Shown here in pieces: positions 7,921-16,155 of a DNA stretch of 64,000 bases. The notes beneath the pieces were generated by a model that saw only the letters and a list, made by a program, of their open reading frames with translations, was not told the origin of the DNA and made no database searches. Positions within the stretch are counted from its first letter, which is position 1. Each line of letters opens with the position of its first letter. Origin of the DNA: Chryseobacterium sp. ERMR1:04 (GTDB lineage Bacteria; Bacteroidota; Bacteroidia; Flavobacteriales; Weeksellaceae); the NCBI RefSeq assembly GCF_001297705.1, contig NZ_LIRF01000005.1, positions 186,001-250,000 of the forward strand. Reading direction: 5' to 3'. Both the position numbers and the translations under genes were made by a program.

Positions 7921-9867
7921 CTAATGATTTTTACTTTTTTCTCCACTATTATTTTTTACTTCCAACTGTGCATTTTTGTTAATGCTTTTATTAGAGCTTA
8001 GTTCCATATCTTCATGAGATATTTCATTTCTGTCCTGCTTGGTCTCACTATGTACCTCACCTTCTATCATTTCTGTAAGCTTTCCGGTGATAAACATGCT
8101 GGCATCTCCAATAACAGAAGTTGTTTTCATGGCACCTACGCTTTCTGCATGGTTCATTCCGATATTGTCAGATTTGTTCATGCCTACCGTGGTATTCATG
8201 TTTTCAGAAGCATTGATATTAATATTTTTTGCGGTAATAGTAATAGTTTCCGGAGCCGTAATATTCATACTTTTTCCGACGGTATCCAGATAGATCTCGT
8301 TTCCACTCTTGTCGGAGATAATAATACTTTCGTCTTCCGTAAAGACCACTTTATGTCCGCTTCTTGTCTGAATCGACTTTACTTTATTATTGATTCCACC
8401 GCCTAAACCTGTGCCACCATGAAACATTCCTCCCATCACAAAAGGTCTGTCGGGATGCCCGTGTTGGAAATTAACCATCACCTGATCGCCTACTTCGGGA
8501 ATCGCAACATAGCCACGGTTTTGATTAATCTGATCTGTTCCTCCTGCATCGGGACTCATCACTCGAATGAAATCGGTGGTGTCATTCAACTGCCAATCGA
8601 ATCGTACGCTCACTCTTCCTTGTCCGCTAGGGTCGGTATTGGAGATAACAGTTGCAATTTGAGGTTGAGCAGCCGGAATTACAAAATCTGGGGTAGGCAT
8701 GAAGCCTGTCCCTTCGGCAATCCCTTCAAAAGTTCCGGTATAATATCCTCTGGCATCTACTTCATGGGTTGCTTCTGTGATCATTAAAGTAGTAAAATGC
8801 TTGGTTTTATTAGAGTCTTGCTCACGCATGGAAATGTCTGCCACACATCCCGGATAGAGAAATGGTTTTGTGGTGGAACCTGAAGTGGTAAATACATCCA
8901 CCCCTTTACTTCCCGCCGCACTTTTCTGAGAATATTCTACATCAAGGTGGGTGGCTGCTTTTAGAGGAGCGAGTTTTAAAGCAGGAGTTTTATAAATGCT
9001 GTCGTTATTCTCATAAGCTGTTCTGGCCAGATCTCCCAAATGTTTTACAGGAGTTTCCCCTGAAGTCAGTTTTTCATTCTTGCTGCTATTATACCCGTAA
9101 AATTGAGGTTTGGTGTGGGCTACATTCAGTTCAACTTTAACATCACTTACATTGCTGCCATAGATTAATTTAATGGGAGGGCTGGATTGGGGAAGTTTTC
9201 CAAAATGTAAAACATAGCCATCGTAAAAGAACTGTTCTCCATAAGCCTCAGCCATTCTTGCCAAATAATTATAATGGGTTTCGTCGTACTGGCTGCTGTA
9301 GAGAATCTGTGAGCTATCATTGGTGTCAATACTAAAATCATAGTTGTAGCCTTCGAGTCCTTGTTTGATGACTTCATTGGCGATAATTCCCATATTGACA
9401 GGTAGGTTTCCTCCAAAGCTTTGGGTGTGAGGAGCTCCATCTAATAAAATGGTTGGACTGTATCCTTTAAGAACAATGTCTCCCAAACTCATTTTATCCT
9501 GACTGAACCCCACTGAAGTAATAACGCCTACAAAAGATCGGTCCGGACTTTTATCTACTCCTTTATATTTGAAAGTTGCCGTGAAGCGTTTGCCTAATAA
9601 TTTATTGGCATCCTGTAGATTGTGAGTTTGTCGGTTTTCAAGGCTGTCATGCGCTAGAATGATTTCAAATTCATGATGTTTGACGGCACTTTGGGTTAAT
9701 TTAAAATGTTTGAAATGTTTAACAGGTTTTCCGTTCGCATATACTTCAAGTTCCACCATTCGGTTGATTCCTGAGATACTGTTTTCAGCAATGCTATCCG
9801 CATTATTAGGAGCTTTAGGTCTGTTAGATTCGAAAAAGTCGGATTCTGGGTTGGTCATTTTTTTCAT
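7921..9867 (-). CDS. vgrG: Type VI secretion system tip protein VgrG
   Basis: This 648-residue protein is the spike tip that carries effectors through the contractile type VI tube. The N-terminal gp27-like part spans about residues 35-390. The gp5-like OB fold is seen as GRVSVRFDWQ, then GYVAIPEVGDQVMVNFQHG and RPFVMGGMFHG. The end is a Thr/Asn/Gly-rich beta-helix-like needle of repeated NINASENMNTTVGMN-type units. Length and order are typical of Bacteroidota VgrG (T6SS subtype iii). It sits between a 131-aa unknown and the effector in one operon. No other structural T6SS genes are in the window, so this is an auxiliary vgrG-effector island. Confidence 0.95.
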   Translation of the reverse strand: MKKMTNPESDFFESNRPKAPNNADSIAENSISGINRMVELEVYANGKPVKHFKHFKLTQSAVKHHEFEIILAHDSLENRQTHNLQDANKLLGKRFTATFKYKGVDKSPDRSFVGVITSVGFSQDKMSLGDIVLKGYSPTILLDGAPHTQSFGGNLPVNMGIIANEVIKQGLEGYNYDFSIDTNDSSQILYSSQYDETHYNYLARMAEAYGEQFFYDGYVLHFGKLPQSSPPIKLIYGSNVSDVKVELNVAHTKPQFYGYNSSKNEKLTSGETPVKHLGDLARTAYENNDSIYKTPALKLAPLKAATHLDVEYSQKSAAGSKGVDVFTTSGSTTKPFLYPGCVADISMREQDSNKTKHFTTLMITEATHEVDARGYYTGTFEGIAEGTGFMPTPDFVIPAAQPQIATVISNTDPSGQGRVSVRFDWQLNDTTDFIRVMSPDAGGTDQINQNRGYVAIPEVGDQVMVNFQHGHPDRPFVMGGMFHGGTGLGGGINNKVKSIQTRSGHKVVFTEDESIIISDKSGNEIYLDTVGKSMNITAPETITITAKNININASENMNTTVGMNKSDNIGMNHAESVGAMKTTSVIGDASMFITGKLTEMIEGEVHSETKQDRNEISHEDMELSSNKSINKNAQLEVKNNSGEKSKNH

Positions 9868-9894
9868 ATAGTTGTGTTTTGTATTTTTAATATT

Positions 9895-10290
9895 TTAGGT
9901 ATTGGGAAAACATGAATTAGAGTTCTTGAAAAATAGGTGTTGAGGGAGATCTATTTGTTCAGGTTTCTCATGGGGAAAGTAGGTTTTCTCACAATTGTTA
10001 TCGATGATTACAGGCTGATTTTGGTAGGAATAGAGTTTTTCAGGATGTTCCCTGATCAACCAGTTTCTGAGACATTTGGCCATATGCTCAGTCCAGAACT
10101 TTTCAAAATCTGTACTGAAACTTTCATCTGAATCTCCACTGATAAGAGCAATGTGTTGAGGTTCAAATCTGTTGTGCTTTATCATCTGTCGCGGAATGTC
10201 GGCTACAACAATCCATTGGCAATCTTGTATGGTGTCTATTACGGATCCGGCAATGTAATCCCCGGAAATTTGGTGAATTTGATAGATCAT
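9895..10290 (-). CDS. Unknown protein, first gene of the vgrG operon
   Basis: A 131-residue soluble protein starting MIYQIHQISGDYIAGSVIDT. It is rich in His, Gln and aromatic residues and has no signal peptide or membrane segment. I recognise no family. It lies 27 bases upstream of vgrG and directly downstream of a good promoter, so it is co-expressed with the spike and effector. A loading adaptor or chaperone for VgrG or the effector is a reasonable guess from position only. Confidence 0.7.
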   Translation of the reverse strand: MIYQIHQISGDYIAGSVIDTIQDCQWIVVADIPRQMIKHNRFEPQHIALISGDSDESFSTDFEKFWTEHMAKCLRNWLIREHPEKLYSYQNQPVIIDNNCEKTYFPHEKPEQIDLPQHLFFKNSNSCFPNT

Positions 10291-10316
10291 TTGTGTTTTT
10301 GTATGTGTTTCTAATT

Positions 10317-10347
10317 CAAATATAGAAAATATTTTTCAAATAAACAA
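10317..10347 (-). promoter_or_regulatory. Promoter of the vgrG-effector operon
   Basis: On the minus strand the sequence reads TTG, 20 bases, then TATATTTG, an exact match to the Bacteroidota promoter consensus (TTG, 17-23 bases, TAnnTTTG). The -7 box ends 26 bases before the ATG of the first gene. Confidence 0.7.
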
Positions 10348-10648
10348 TATGAAATATCTAAAAATGAGAGGTTTATGGAGTTTTAGAAGTAAAATATTAA
10401 TAGAGAAATTTCGTGCAAAGCCTCTTGTATATTAATTTCTTTGGTTGGAGGAGTTCTTTAAAATACAGAATATATTTCTTCAAAAATAATATATAGTAAA
10501 ATGATTTTAAAAGTGAATTTTATATAAGCTATTGTGTTTAAAATATAAAAAAATAGTGGAATTAAGAGCCGGTAATGTTGAATTTATAGGACAAAGAGTT
10601 GCTTTACCGAACCACTTTCCTTATTTTTAAAGCTTATAATTAGTCATT
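10348..10648. other. Intergenic region between the type VI island and the GH97 gene
   Basis: About 300 AT-rich bases between divergent genes. I see no additional gene, terminator or strong repeat. A plus-strand promoter for the GH97 gene must lie here, but no convincing TTG/TAnnTTTG pair stood out. Confidence 0.4.
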
Positions 10649-12808
10649 ATGAAGAAAATTACAATGGGAGCAGTTCTGCTTTCTATGATGTTTGGAGGTT
10701 TGCATGCACAATCTTTACAGTCGCCTGATGGTAAATTTGAAATGAATTTTCAACTAAAAGGAGGTATTCCTTATTACAACCTGAAATATAATGGAGTTGT
10801 TGTAGTGGAAGATTCTAAATTAGGGTTGAGGTTATTTAAAGACAATTCTATACAATTTGCCTCAGAAATTGCAAAGTCTGAAGATGCAAAATTTGATCTG
10901 AATAATGGTTTCACAAAGACAGATGAAAAAAGAGATTCTAAAGACGAAACCTGGCAACCTGTGCTTGGAGAAAAGAAAAATTATATCAATCATTATAATG
11001 AATTGGCGTTAACGCTTCATCAAACTTCCACAGAAAGAAATATGGTATTGAAATTCAGGTTGTTTAATGACGGATTAGGATTTAGATATGAATTTCCACA
11101 GCAGAAAAATCTGAACTATTTCGTGATCAGAGAAGAAGATACAGAATTTGATTTTCCTACAGATATGAAAGCATGGTGGATGGTGGCAGATTATGATTCT
11201 CAGGAATACCAATATCAGGAAACAAAGATTTCTGAAATTCCGAACAGATGGGGGAAAGCTTTTGAAACAAATGCTTCCCAGACGTTAATTAAAAATGCAG
11301 TTCAGTCTCCTTTAATGCTGAAAAAAGAAGGGAAAGATCCTTTATATGTAAATGTTGCGGAAGCGGCTGTATTAGACTATCCGGCTTCTCATTTGGAAGT
11401 TGATGATCAGAATTTTAAATTTAAAACGCATCTTACCCCAGATAGGCAAGGCGCAAAAGGATATATTCAGACGCCGTCTGTTACGCCTTGGAGAACAATC
11501 ATTGTTTCGCCAAAAGCGGAAGAAGTGATGGATTCAAAAATGATCTTTAATCTAAATGAGCCTACAAAATATACCGATACCTCTTACATCCATCCTACAA
11601 AATATATGGGTGTTTGGTGGGAAATGATTATCGGGAAATCTCAGTGGGCATATTCTACCGCAGAAAATGTTCATTTAGATACAACAGATTTTTCGAAGTT
11701 AACACCCAACGGAAAACATGCAGCAAACAACACGAAAGTTAAGGAATACATCGACTTTGCGGCAGAAAATGGCTTTCAGGGATTATTGATCGAAGGTTGG
11801 AATATCGGTTGGGAAGATTGGTTCGGACATTCGAAAGAATATGTTTTTGATTTTATTACCCCTTACCCAGATTTTGATATTAAAATGTTGAATGAATATG
11901 CGCATTCTAAAGGGATAAAATTGATCATGCACCACGAAACTTCAGGTTCTGCAACGAACTATGAAAGATGGTCTGACAAAGCATTTCAGCTGATGAATAA
12001 ATATGGCTATGATGCCGTAAAAACAGGATATGTTGGTGATATTATTCCAAGGGGAGAGCATCATTATTCTCAATGGACGATCAATCATTTCTATAGAATT
12101 GCGGAGAAAGCCAATGAGTATAAGATCATGGTCAATTCTCACGAATCAGTGCGTCCTACGGGAGAAAGCCGAACGTATCCGAACTATGTTTCTGCAGAAG
12201 CAGCGCGTGGAACAGAATATGAAGCATTCGCAGGGAATAATCCGGATCATCAGACGATTCTTCCTTTTACAAGATGGATGGGAGGTTCTATGGATTACAC
12301 TCCGGGAATTTTCCAAACTAAACTAGATTATTATTTCCCCGGAGATAAACGTTTCGTAAAGACAACGTTGGCGAAACAATTGGCGTTGTATGTTACGATG
12401 TATATGCCGCTTCAAATGGCTGCCGACTTACCCGAAAACTACAAAAAACATATGGATGCCTTCCAGTTTATCAAAGAGGTAGCAGCAGATTGGGATGATA
12501 CGAAAATTTTATCTGCAGAACCTGGAGATTATGTGATCACGGCAAGAAAGGCTAAAGGAACAGAAGACTGGTTTGTAGGAGGGATTACCGATGAAAATAA
12601 GCGGGATTATACCGTAGATTTTTCTTTCCTGAATAAAGGACAAAAGTATGAAGCTACGATCTATGAAGATGGAAAAGATGCAGATTACATCAACAATCCT
12701 CAAAGTTATAACATCTATAAAAAGCAGATTACAAGTAAATCAAAAATCAATTTTAAAATGGTGAGAAGTGGCGGTTTTTCGATAACAATTAAGAAAATTG
12801 TTAAGTAA
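10649..12808 (+). CDS. susB: Glycoside hydrolase family 97 alpha-glucosidase, SusB-like (inverting type)
   Basis: Removes glucose from alpha-glucans and oligosaccharides, probably in the periplasm: residues 1-20 form a signal peptide ending HAQ. The N-terminal beta-sandwich (from about residue 25) precedes a (beta/alpha)8 barrel and a C-terminal beta domain, giving the family's usual ~720 residues. Catalytic candidates are Glu430 (MHHETSG), Glu499 (NSHESVRPTGE) and Glu523 (GTEYEAF). Their spacing is identical to the Glu439/508/532 set I recall for Bacteroides SusB. The KTGYVGDIIPRGEHH segment lacks the KVDF-type Asp of retaining members, so an inverting mechanism is expected. It stands alone, without susC/susD. 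Confidence 0.93.
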   Translation: MKKITMGAVLLSMMFGGLHAQSLQSPDGKFEMNFQLKGGIPYYNLKYNGVVVVEDSKLGLRLFKDNSIQFASEIAKSEDAKFDLNNGFTKTDEKRDSKDETWQPVLGEKKNYINHYNELALTLHQTSTERNMVLKFRLFNDGLGFRYEFPQQKNLNYFVIREEDTEFDFPTDMKAWWMVADYDSQEYQYQETKISEIPNRWGKAFETNASQTLIKNAVQSPLMLKKEGKDPLYVNVAEAAVLDYPASHLEVDDQNFKFKTHLTPDRQGAKGYIQTPSVTPWRTIIVSPKAEEVMDSKMIFNLNEPTKYTDTSYIHPTKYMGVWWEMIIGKSQWAYSTAENVHLDTTDFSKLTPNGKHAANNTKVKEYIDFAAENGFQGLLIEGWNIGWEDWFGHSKEYVFDFITPYPDFDIKMLNEYAHSKGIKLIMHHETSGSATNYERWSDKAFQLMNKYGYDAVKTGYVGDIIPRGEHHYSQWTINHFYRIAEKANEYKIMVNSHESVRPTGESRTYPNYVSAEAARGTEYEAFAGNNPDHQTILPFTRWMGGSMDYTPGIFQTKLDYYFPGDKRFVKTTLAKQLALYVTMYMPLQMAADLPENYKKHMDAFQFIKEVAADWDDTKILSAEPGDYVITARKAKGTEDWFVGGITDENKRDYTVDFSFLNKGQKYEATIYEDGKDADYINNPQSYNIYKKQITSKSKINFKMVRSGGFSITIKKIVK

Positions 12809-12829
12809 TTTTTTAATTAAAAATGTTTT

Positions 12830-12857
12830 TTGTTGTGAATTTATTTTTCTATATTTG
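12830..12857 (+). promoter_or_regulatory. Promoter of the RiPP operon
   Basis: TTG (12830-12832), 17 bases, then TATATTTG (12850-12857): a full match to the Bacteroidota consensus. It leaves a leader of about 33 bases before the precursor ATG. Confidence 0.7.
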
Positions 12858-12896
12858 GTGAGATAAGTAGATTAATAACCCATTTAACTCATCTTT

Positions 12897-13124
12897 ATGA
12901 AAAAGAAATTTAAAATCACAAGTAATCTTGAACAAAAAGAGATTCTAAAAAAATCAATTCAGAATTCTGAAAAAGAAAATGTAGATCTTTATAAGGCGAT
13001 TTTCGGAGGTATCGGAATTACTAATCCTGGAACAGGGATAGGAATATCAGATTGTGGTGTTGTAGCAGTTACGGGAGCTTCCGCAGCTTATGACAGAGCA
13101 CATGATACGTTCTTGAGAGCCTAA
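12897..13124 (+). CDS. RiPP precursor peptide (cyclophane/triceptide type)
   Basis: A 75-residue peptide immediately before a radical SAM/SPASM maturase. Residues 1-35 form a charged, helical leader (LEQKEILKKSIQNSEKEN). A Gly/Ile-rich segment follows (FGGIGITNPGTGIGISDCG, residues 36-54), then a short core ending AAYDRAHDTFLRA. The core holds three aromatic-X-X units: Tyr65-Asp-Arg67, His69-Asp-Thr71 and Phe72-Leu-Arg74. These are the kind of three-residue motifs that this enzyme class crosslinks into cyclophanes. There is a single Cys (53), so disulfides or multiple thioethers are not expected. It has its own promoter and is separated from the enzyme gene by a hairpin. Confidence 0.8.
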   Translation: MKKKFKITSNLEQKEILKKSIQNSEKENVDLYKAIFGGIGITNPGTGIGISDCGVVAVTGASAAYDRAHDTFLRA

Positions 13125-13148
13125 AAATTACTGATTTTTTAAAACTTT

Positions 13149-13184
13149 AGTTCTTCGTTAGTTAAATAACGAAGAACTTTATTT
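13149..13184 (+). terminator. Hairpin terminator/attenuator between precursor and maturase genes
   Basis: A perfect 12-bp stem (AGTTCTTCGTTA with TAACGAAGAACT, 6-base loop) followed by a T-rich stretch, placed 24 bases after the precursor stop and 18 before the maturase ATG. It should stop most transcripts, so precursor mRNA would greatly exceed enzyme mRNA. Confidence 0.75.
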
Positions 13185-13196
13185 ATTGATAGAGAT

Positions 13197-14438
13197 ATGG
13201 TTACTTCTTTTGTTCTGAAGGTTGCAAGCAGATGCAACCTCAATTGTTCGTATTGCTACATGTATAATTTAGGAGATAAAACTTATCTGAAGCAACCTAA
13301 ATTTATGTCTATACATACGATAAAAACTTTCGCCGAAAAATTATCTGGTTATAGTAAAGAAAATGGTTTGAGATCTTTTCAGATTGTTTTCCATGGAGGC
13401 GAACCTTTATTATTTCCAAAAGAGTTTTATAAGGAAAGTATAAGGATATTTACAGAAACACTCAACGATTCTTATTTTGATTTTGTGATTCAGACTAACG
13501 GTGTTGGTCTGGATGAAGACTGGTATGCCCTTTTCAATGAATTAAATATTCGTGTTGGGATTAGTATGGACGGTCCTAAGGAATATCACGATAAATACCG
13601 TGTCTTCCATAATGGAAAAGGATCTTATGATGAGGTTCGAAATGCCATACAAATTGGCCTGGATAAGGGAATGCATGGGGTATTATCTGTTGTTAATCTG
13701 AATATAACTCCACTAGAATTGTATGAGGAATTTAAAAACCTTAATATTCCAAGTTTTAATCTTCTCCTTCCCGACGGACATTTCGACAAGCTTCCGGATG
13801 ATCTTATCAAAGAAAAAGTAAATACTCATAATTACACACCGTATGCAGACTGGCTGATAGAATTGTTTATCATATGGAAAAGTGATCCCGATAGGCCTAA
13901 TATGAGGTTTTTTAAAACATTGATTCAGCTTATTGCAGGTGAAGAAGTAGGTGATCAGATGGTCGGACTGAAAAAAAACGGAGTAGCTGTAGTGGAAACT
14001 AATGGAAACCTGGAAGTGGCAGACTCCATAAGAGCCTGCTATGAGGGAATTACCAGAAACGACATCAACATTCATACCCATGAAATAGATGCTATATTGG
14101 AAGATCCGCTTTTTGATATTTATATCAATTCTCACCAGATGGTCAATGAGAAATGTCTTAACTGTCCAATTTATGAAGTATGCGGAGGAGGATTTCTGTT
14201 AAACAGATATTCTAATGAAAATGGGTTTGATAATCCTACTATTTACTGTCATGATATGATAAAACTGGTAAGTTATATCCAAAATGACCTTATTAATAGC
14301 TTGCCCGAAGAGGTTTGTAGAGAAATGGAGCTCACCAGAGTTTCCTATTACGAGATTGTGGAAGAGCTGGAAAATGCGGGTGCAGTTTCTGTTCAGAAAA
14401 ATATTAAAGATAAATTATTAGCCTATAGTTTAGCATGA
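13197..14438 (+). CDS. Radical SAM/SPASM peptide maturase, FxsB/YhhB-like cyclophane-forming type
   Basis: Expected to install aromatic-to-side-chain C-C crosslinks in the precursor. The SAM [4Fe-4S] motif is C13-x3-C17-x2-C20 (SRCNLNCSYCYMYN), with FHGGEPLL near residue 65 as the SAM-binding GGE. The C-terminal SPASM part shows C320-LN-C323-PIYEV-C329 with a following GGG for auxiliary clusters. FVLKVASRCNLNCSYCY strongly resembles the FxsB/GrrM branch of cyclophane synthases. The 413-residue length is normal. It sits between the precursor and two oxygenase-like genes, overlapping the next by ATGA. From memory, NCBIfam uses YhhB for a similar enzyme; I have not been able to check that. Confidence 0.88.
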   Translation: MVTSFVLKVASRCNLNCSYCYMYNLGDKTYLKQPKFMSIHTIKTFAEKLSGYSKENGLRSFQIVFHGGEPLLFPKEFYKESIRIFTETLNDSYFDFVIQTNGVGLDEDWYALFNELNIRVGISMDGPKEYHDKYRVFHNGKGSYDEVRNAIQIGLDKGMHGVLSVVNLNITPLELYEEFKNLNIPSFNLLLPDGHFDKLPDDLIKEKVNTHNYTPYADWLIELFIIWKSDPDRPNMRFFKTLIQLIAGEEVGDQMVGLKKNGVAVVETNGNLEVADSIRACYEGITRNDINIHTHEIDAILEDPLFDIYINSHQMVNEKCLNCPIYEVCGGGFLLNRYSNENGFDNPTIYCHDMIKLVSYIQNDLINSLPEEVCREMELTRVSYYEIVEELENAGAVSVQKNIKDKLLAYSLA

Positions 14439-15265
14439 GTTTAAGAAAAGGTATCAGATTATATGATCATCATATTAAAAATATAAAAGATCAGATTAGC
14501 ATTAATACGGGAGTTGCCCCTGTTAAGAATGTAAATCCTGAAGTTGAATATTACAGTAACGCCTATTTACCTAATATGGATTGGCGTATGCTTACAGATT
14601 CGGAATATAAGAAAATTTCTACATCAGATGCTGATCGTAAAATGTTTAATACGTTGGGAGTAGGTACAATTCCGGATCAGTTACAAGATTTATTTAAAAA
14701 ATTAGACCTGAATGAATGTGAATCTCTTTTTGAAGTTCCCAAGAAGTTTCAGGAAAACGAAACCCTTATAAAAGAGATTAATGAAGCTACCAATGTTTTT
14801 CTGGATGAAAAATCTTTAGAAAGCAATTATAAGTTTCACAGGATTGCACGATCTCTTCCGAATATGCAGAGTACAACCTTTCATCATATAGGTCAGAATA
14901 CTTTTAAATATACGGGTTTACATATTGATGAAAGCAGCTTGTTTACTCCTCATACTGCATATAAATCAGGAAACAGGATTTCTATCAATATAAGCACAGA
15001 GTCCCGTTATTTATATTTTATTAATTTGACGCTGAGACAGATTTATGGTGAGGTACAGAAAAAATATACAGAACAAATAACTTCTGAAAATATTGTTGAG
15101 CAATTTTTCAGTCTCTATCCCGAATATCCTGTTTTAAGACTGGAAATTAAACCTTACCAATACTATATTGCGCCTACGGATAATTTTATTCATGACGGTA
15201 CAACCTTAGGAAATAAAGAATTTGATGTTACCATGGTGTATGTAGGAGTATTCGATAAATATTAA
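14435..15265 (+). CDS. Putative 2OG-Fe(II) oxygenase acting on the RiPP (YhhC-like), copy 1
   Basis: A 276-residue cytosolic protein overlapping the maturase stop by 4 bases. Its C-terminal half has H163-x-D165 (GLHIDES), then GNRISINISTESRYL, and a distal H253 in TDNFIHDGTT, consistent with the HxD...H facial triad of 2-oxoglutarate/Fe(II) dioxygenases on a jelly-roll fold. The N-terminal half (YLPNMDWRMLTDSEYKK) is shared with the next gene and may bind the leader. A hydroxylase modifying the crosslinked core is the best guess; a YhhC-type cyclophane-peptide oxygenase fits the neighbourhood. The fold assignment rests on motifs only. Confidence 0.7.
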   Translation: MSLRKGIRLYDHHIKNIKDQISINTGVAPVKNVNPEVEYYSNAYLPNMDWRMLTDSEYKKISTSDADRKMFNTLGVGTIPDQLQDLFKKLDLNECESLFEVPKKFQENETLIKEINEATNVFLDEKSLESNYKFHRIARSLPNMQSTTFHHIGQNTFKYTGLHIDESSLFTPHTAYKSGNRISINISTESRYLYFINLTLRQIYGEVQKKYTEQITSENIVEQFFSLYPEYPVLRLEIKPYQYYIAPTDNFIHDGTTLGNKEFDVTMVYVGVFDKY

Positions 15266-15268
15266 GAA

Positions 15269-16141
15269 ATGAAAAAACTAAAACCTGGAATTAAAATATA
15301 CTCAGATGACAGTGGAATCATACAAATTAACTCCGGTACACTACATCATTCAAAACAGGCTCCCAATGAAATTATTTTCAGAAATGAAAAGTTTATACAA
15401 CGCTACGAGTCCGAAGCTCATTTGCCTAAAAGAAATTGGCGTCAACTAGATTCTGAAGAATATAAAATCATTGCAGGAGATCATCAGAATAAAAAAGACT
15501 ATAATTCTGTTTTTACAGGTGAGCTTCCGGACTCTTTAAAAGAACTTTTTAATAGACTGGATTTGCATACCGCAGATTCTGAGGATAAAGTATTTGATAA
15601 ATTCAAAGAGAATAAGGAATTGGTAAACGAGATAAATCTTAAATTAAATGAGTTTCTGGAAAGTATTTCATTGGCACCATTTAAGCTGATGAGTCTTGCC
15701 ACTAATTATGCAAATAGTGAAATTGTATCATTAGATAAGAGAAAATTACCGTCAGGTTATACCATCAAAGATTTACAGTTTATAGGAGTTCATAAAGACA
15801 GTTCGAAGGACATGACGCTGCATACTTGTCATAAATTCGGGAATAGAATAGCTTTGAATCTTGGAAAAGAATCACGGTATTTATTAGTAATGAATTTATC
15901 GATGCTCCAGGCTTATAATATGATTAAAAAGGAAATAGATGTAAAAGAAAATGAGATAAACAACAAAAATATTACATCTTATTTCATGAAGCTGTTTCCG
16001 GATTATCCCATGTTGAAAATAGAACACAAACCTTATCATTATTATATTGCTCCAACAGACAATTGTTTCCACGATGGTTCTACTTTTGGAAGTACTTCTC
16101 TGGATATTGTCATGACTTATCTCGGCAAGTTCCTAATTTAA
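15269..16141 (+). CDS. Putative 2OG-Fe(II) oxygenase acting on the RiPP (YhhC-like), copy 2
   Basis: A 290-residue paralogue of the preceding gene, 3 bases downstream. It keeps the same order of motifs: LPKRNWRQLDSEEYK in the N-terminal part, H175-x-D177 (GVHKDSS), GNRIALNLGKESRYL, and H268 in APTDNCFHDGST. The putative metal triad is therefore intact in both copies, arguing that neither is a dead duplicate. They may hydroxylate different core positions or act as a heterodimer (inference). I favour the start MKKLKPGIKIYSDDSG because it follows the preceding stop directly. Confidence 0.7.
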   Translation: MKKLKPGIKIYSDDSGIIQINSGTLHHSKQAPNEIIFRNEKFIQRYESEAHLPKRNWRQLDSEEYKIIAGDHQNKKDYNSVFTGELPDSLKELFNRLDLHTADSEDKVFDKFKENKELVNEINLKLNEFLESISLAPFKLMSLATNYANSEIVSLDKRKLPSGYTIKDLQFIGVHKDSSKDMTLHTCHKFGNRIALNLGKESRYLLVMNLSMLQAYNMIKKEIDVKENEINNKNITSYFMKLFPDYPMLKIEHKPYHYYIAPTDNCFHDGSTFGSTSLDIVMTYLGKFLI

Positions 16142-16155
16142 TTATACCTGTTACT

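Noticed and set aside
8014..8787. Plus-strand ORFs of 84-130 codons opposite vgrG
   Set aside because: They mirror the vgrG coding strand, have no start context and no recognisable domains; shadows of a confident gene.
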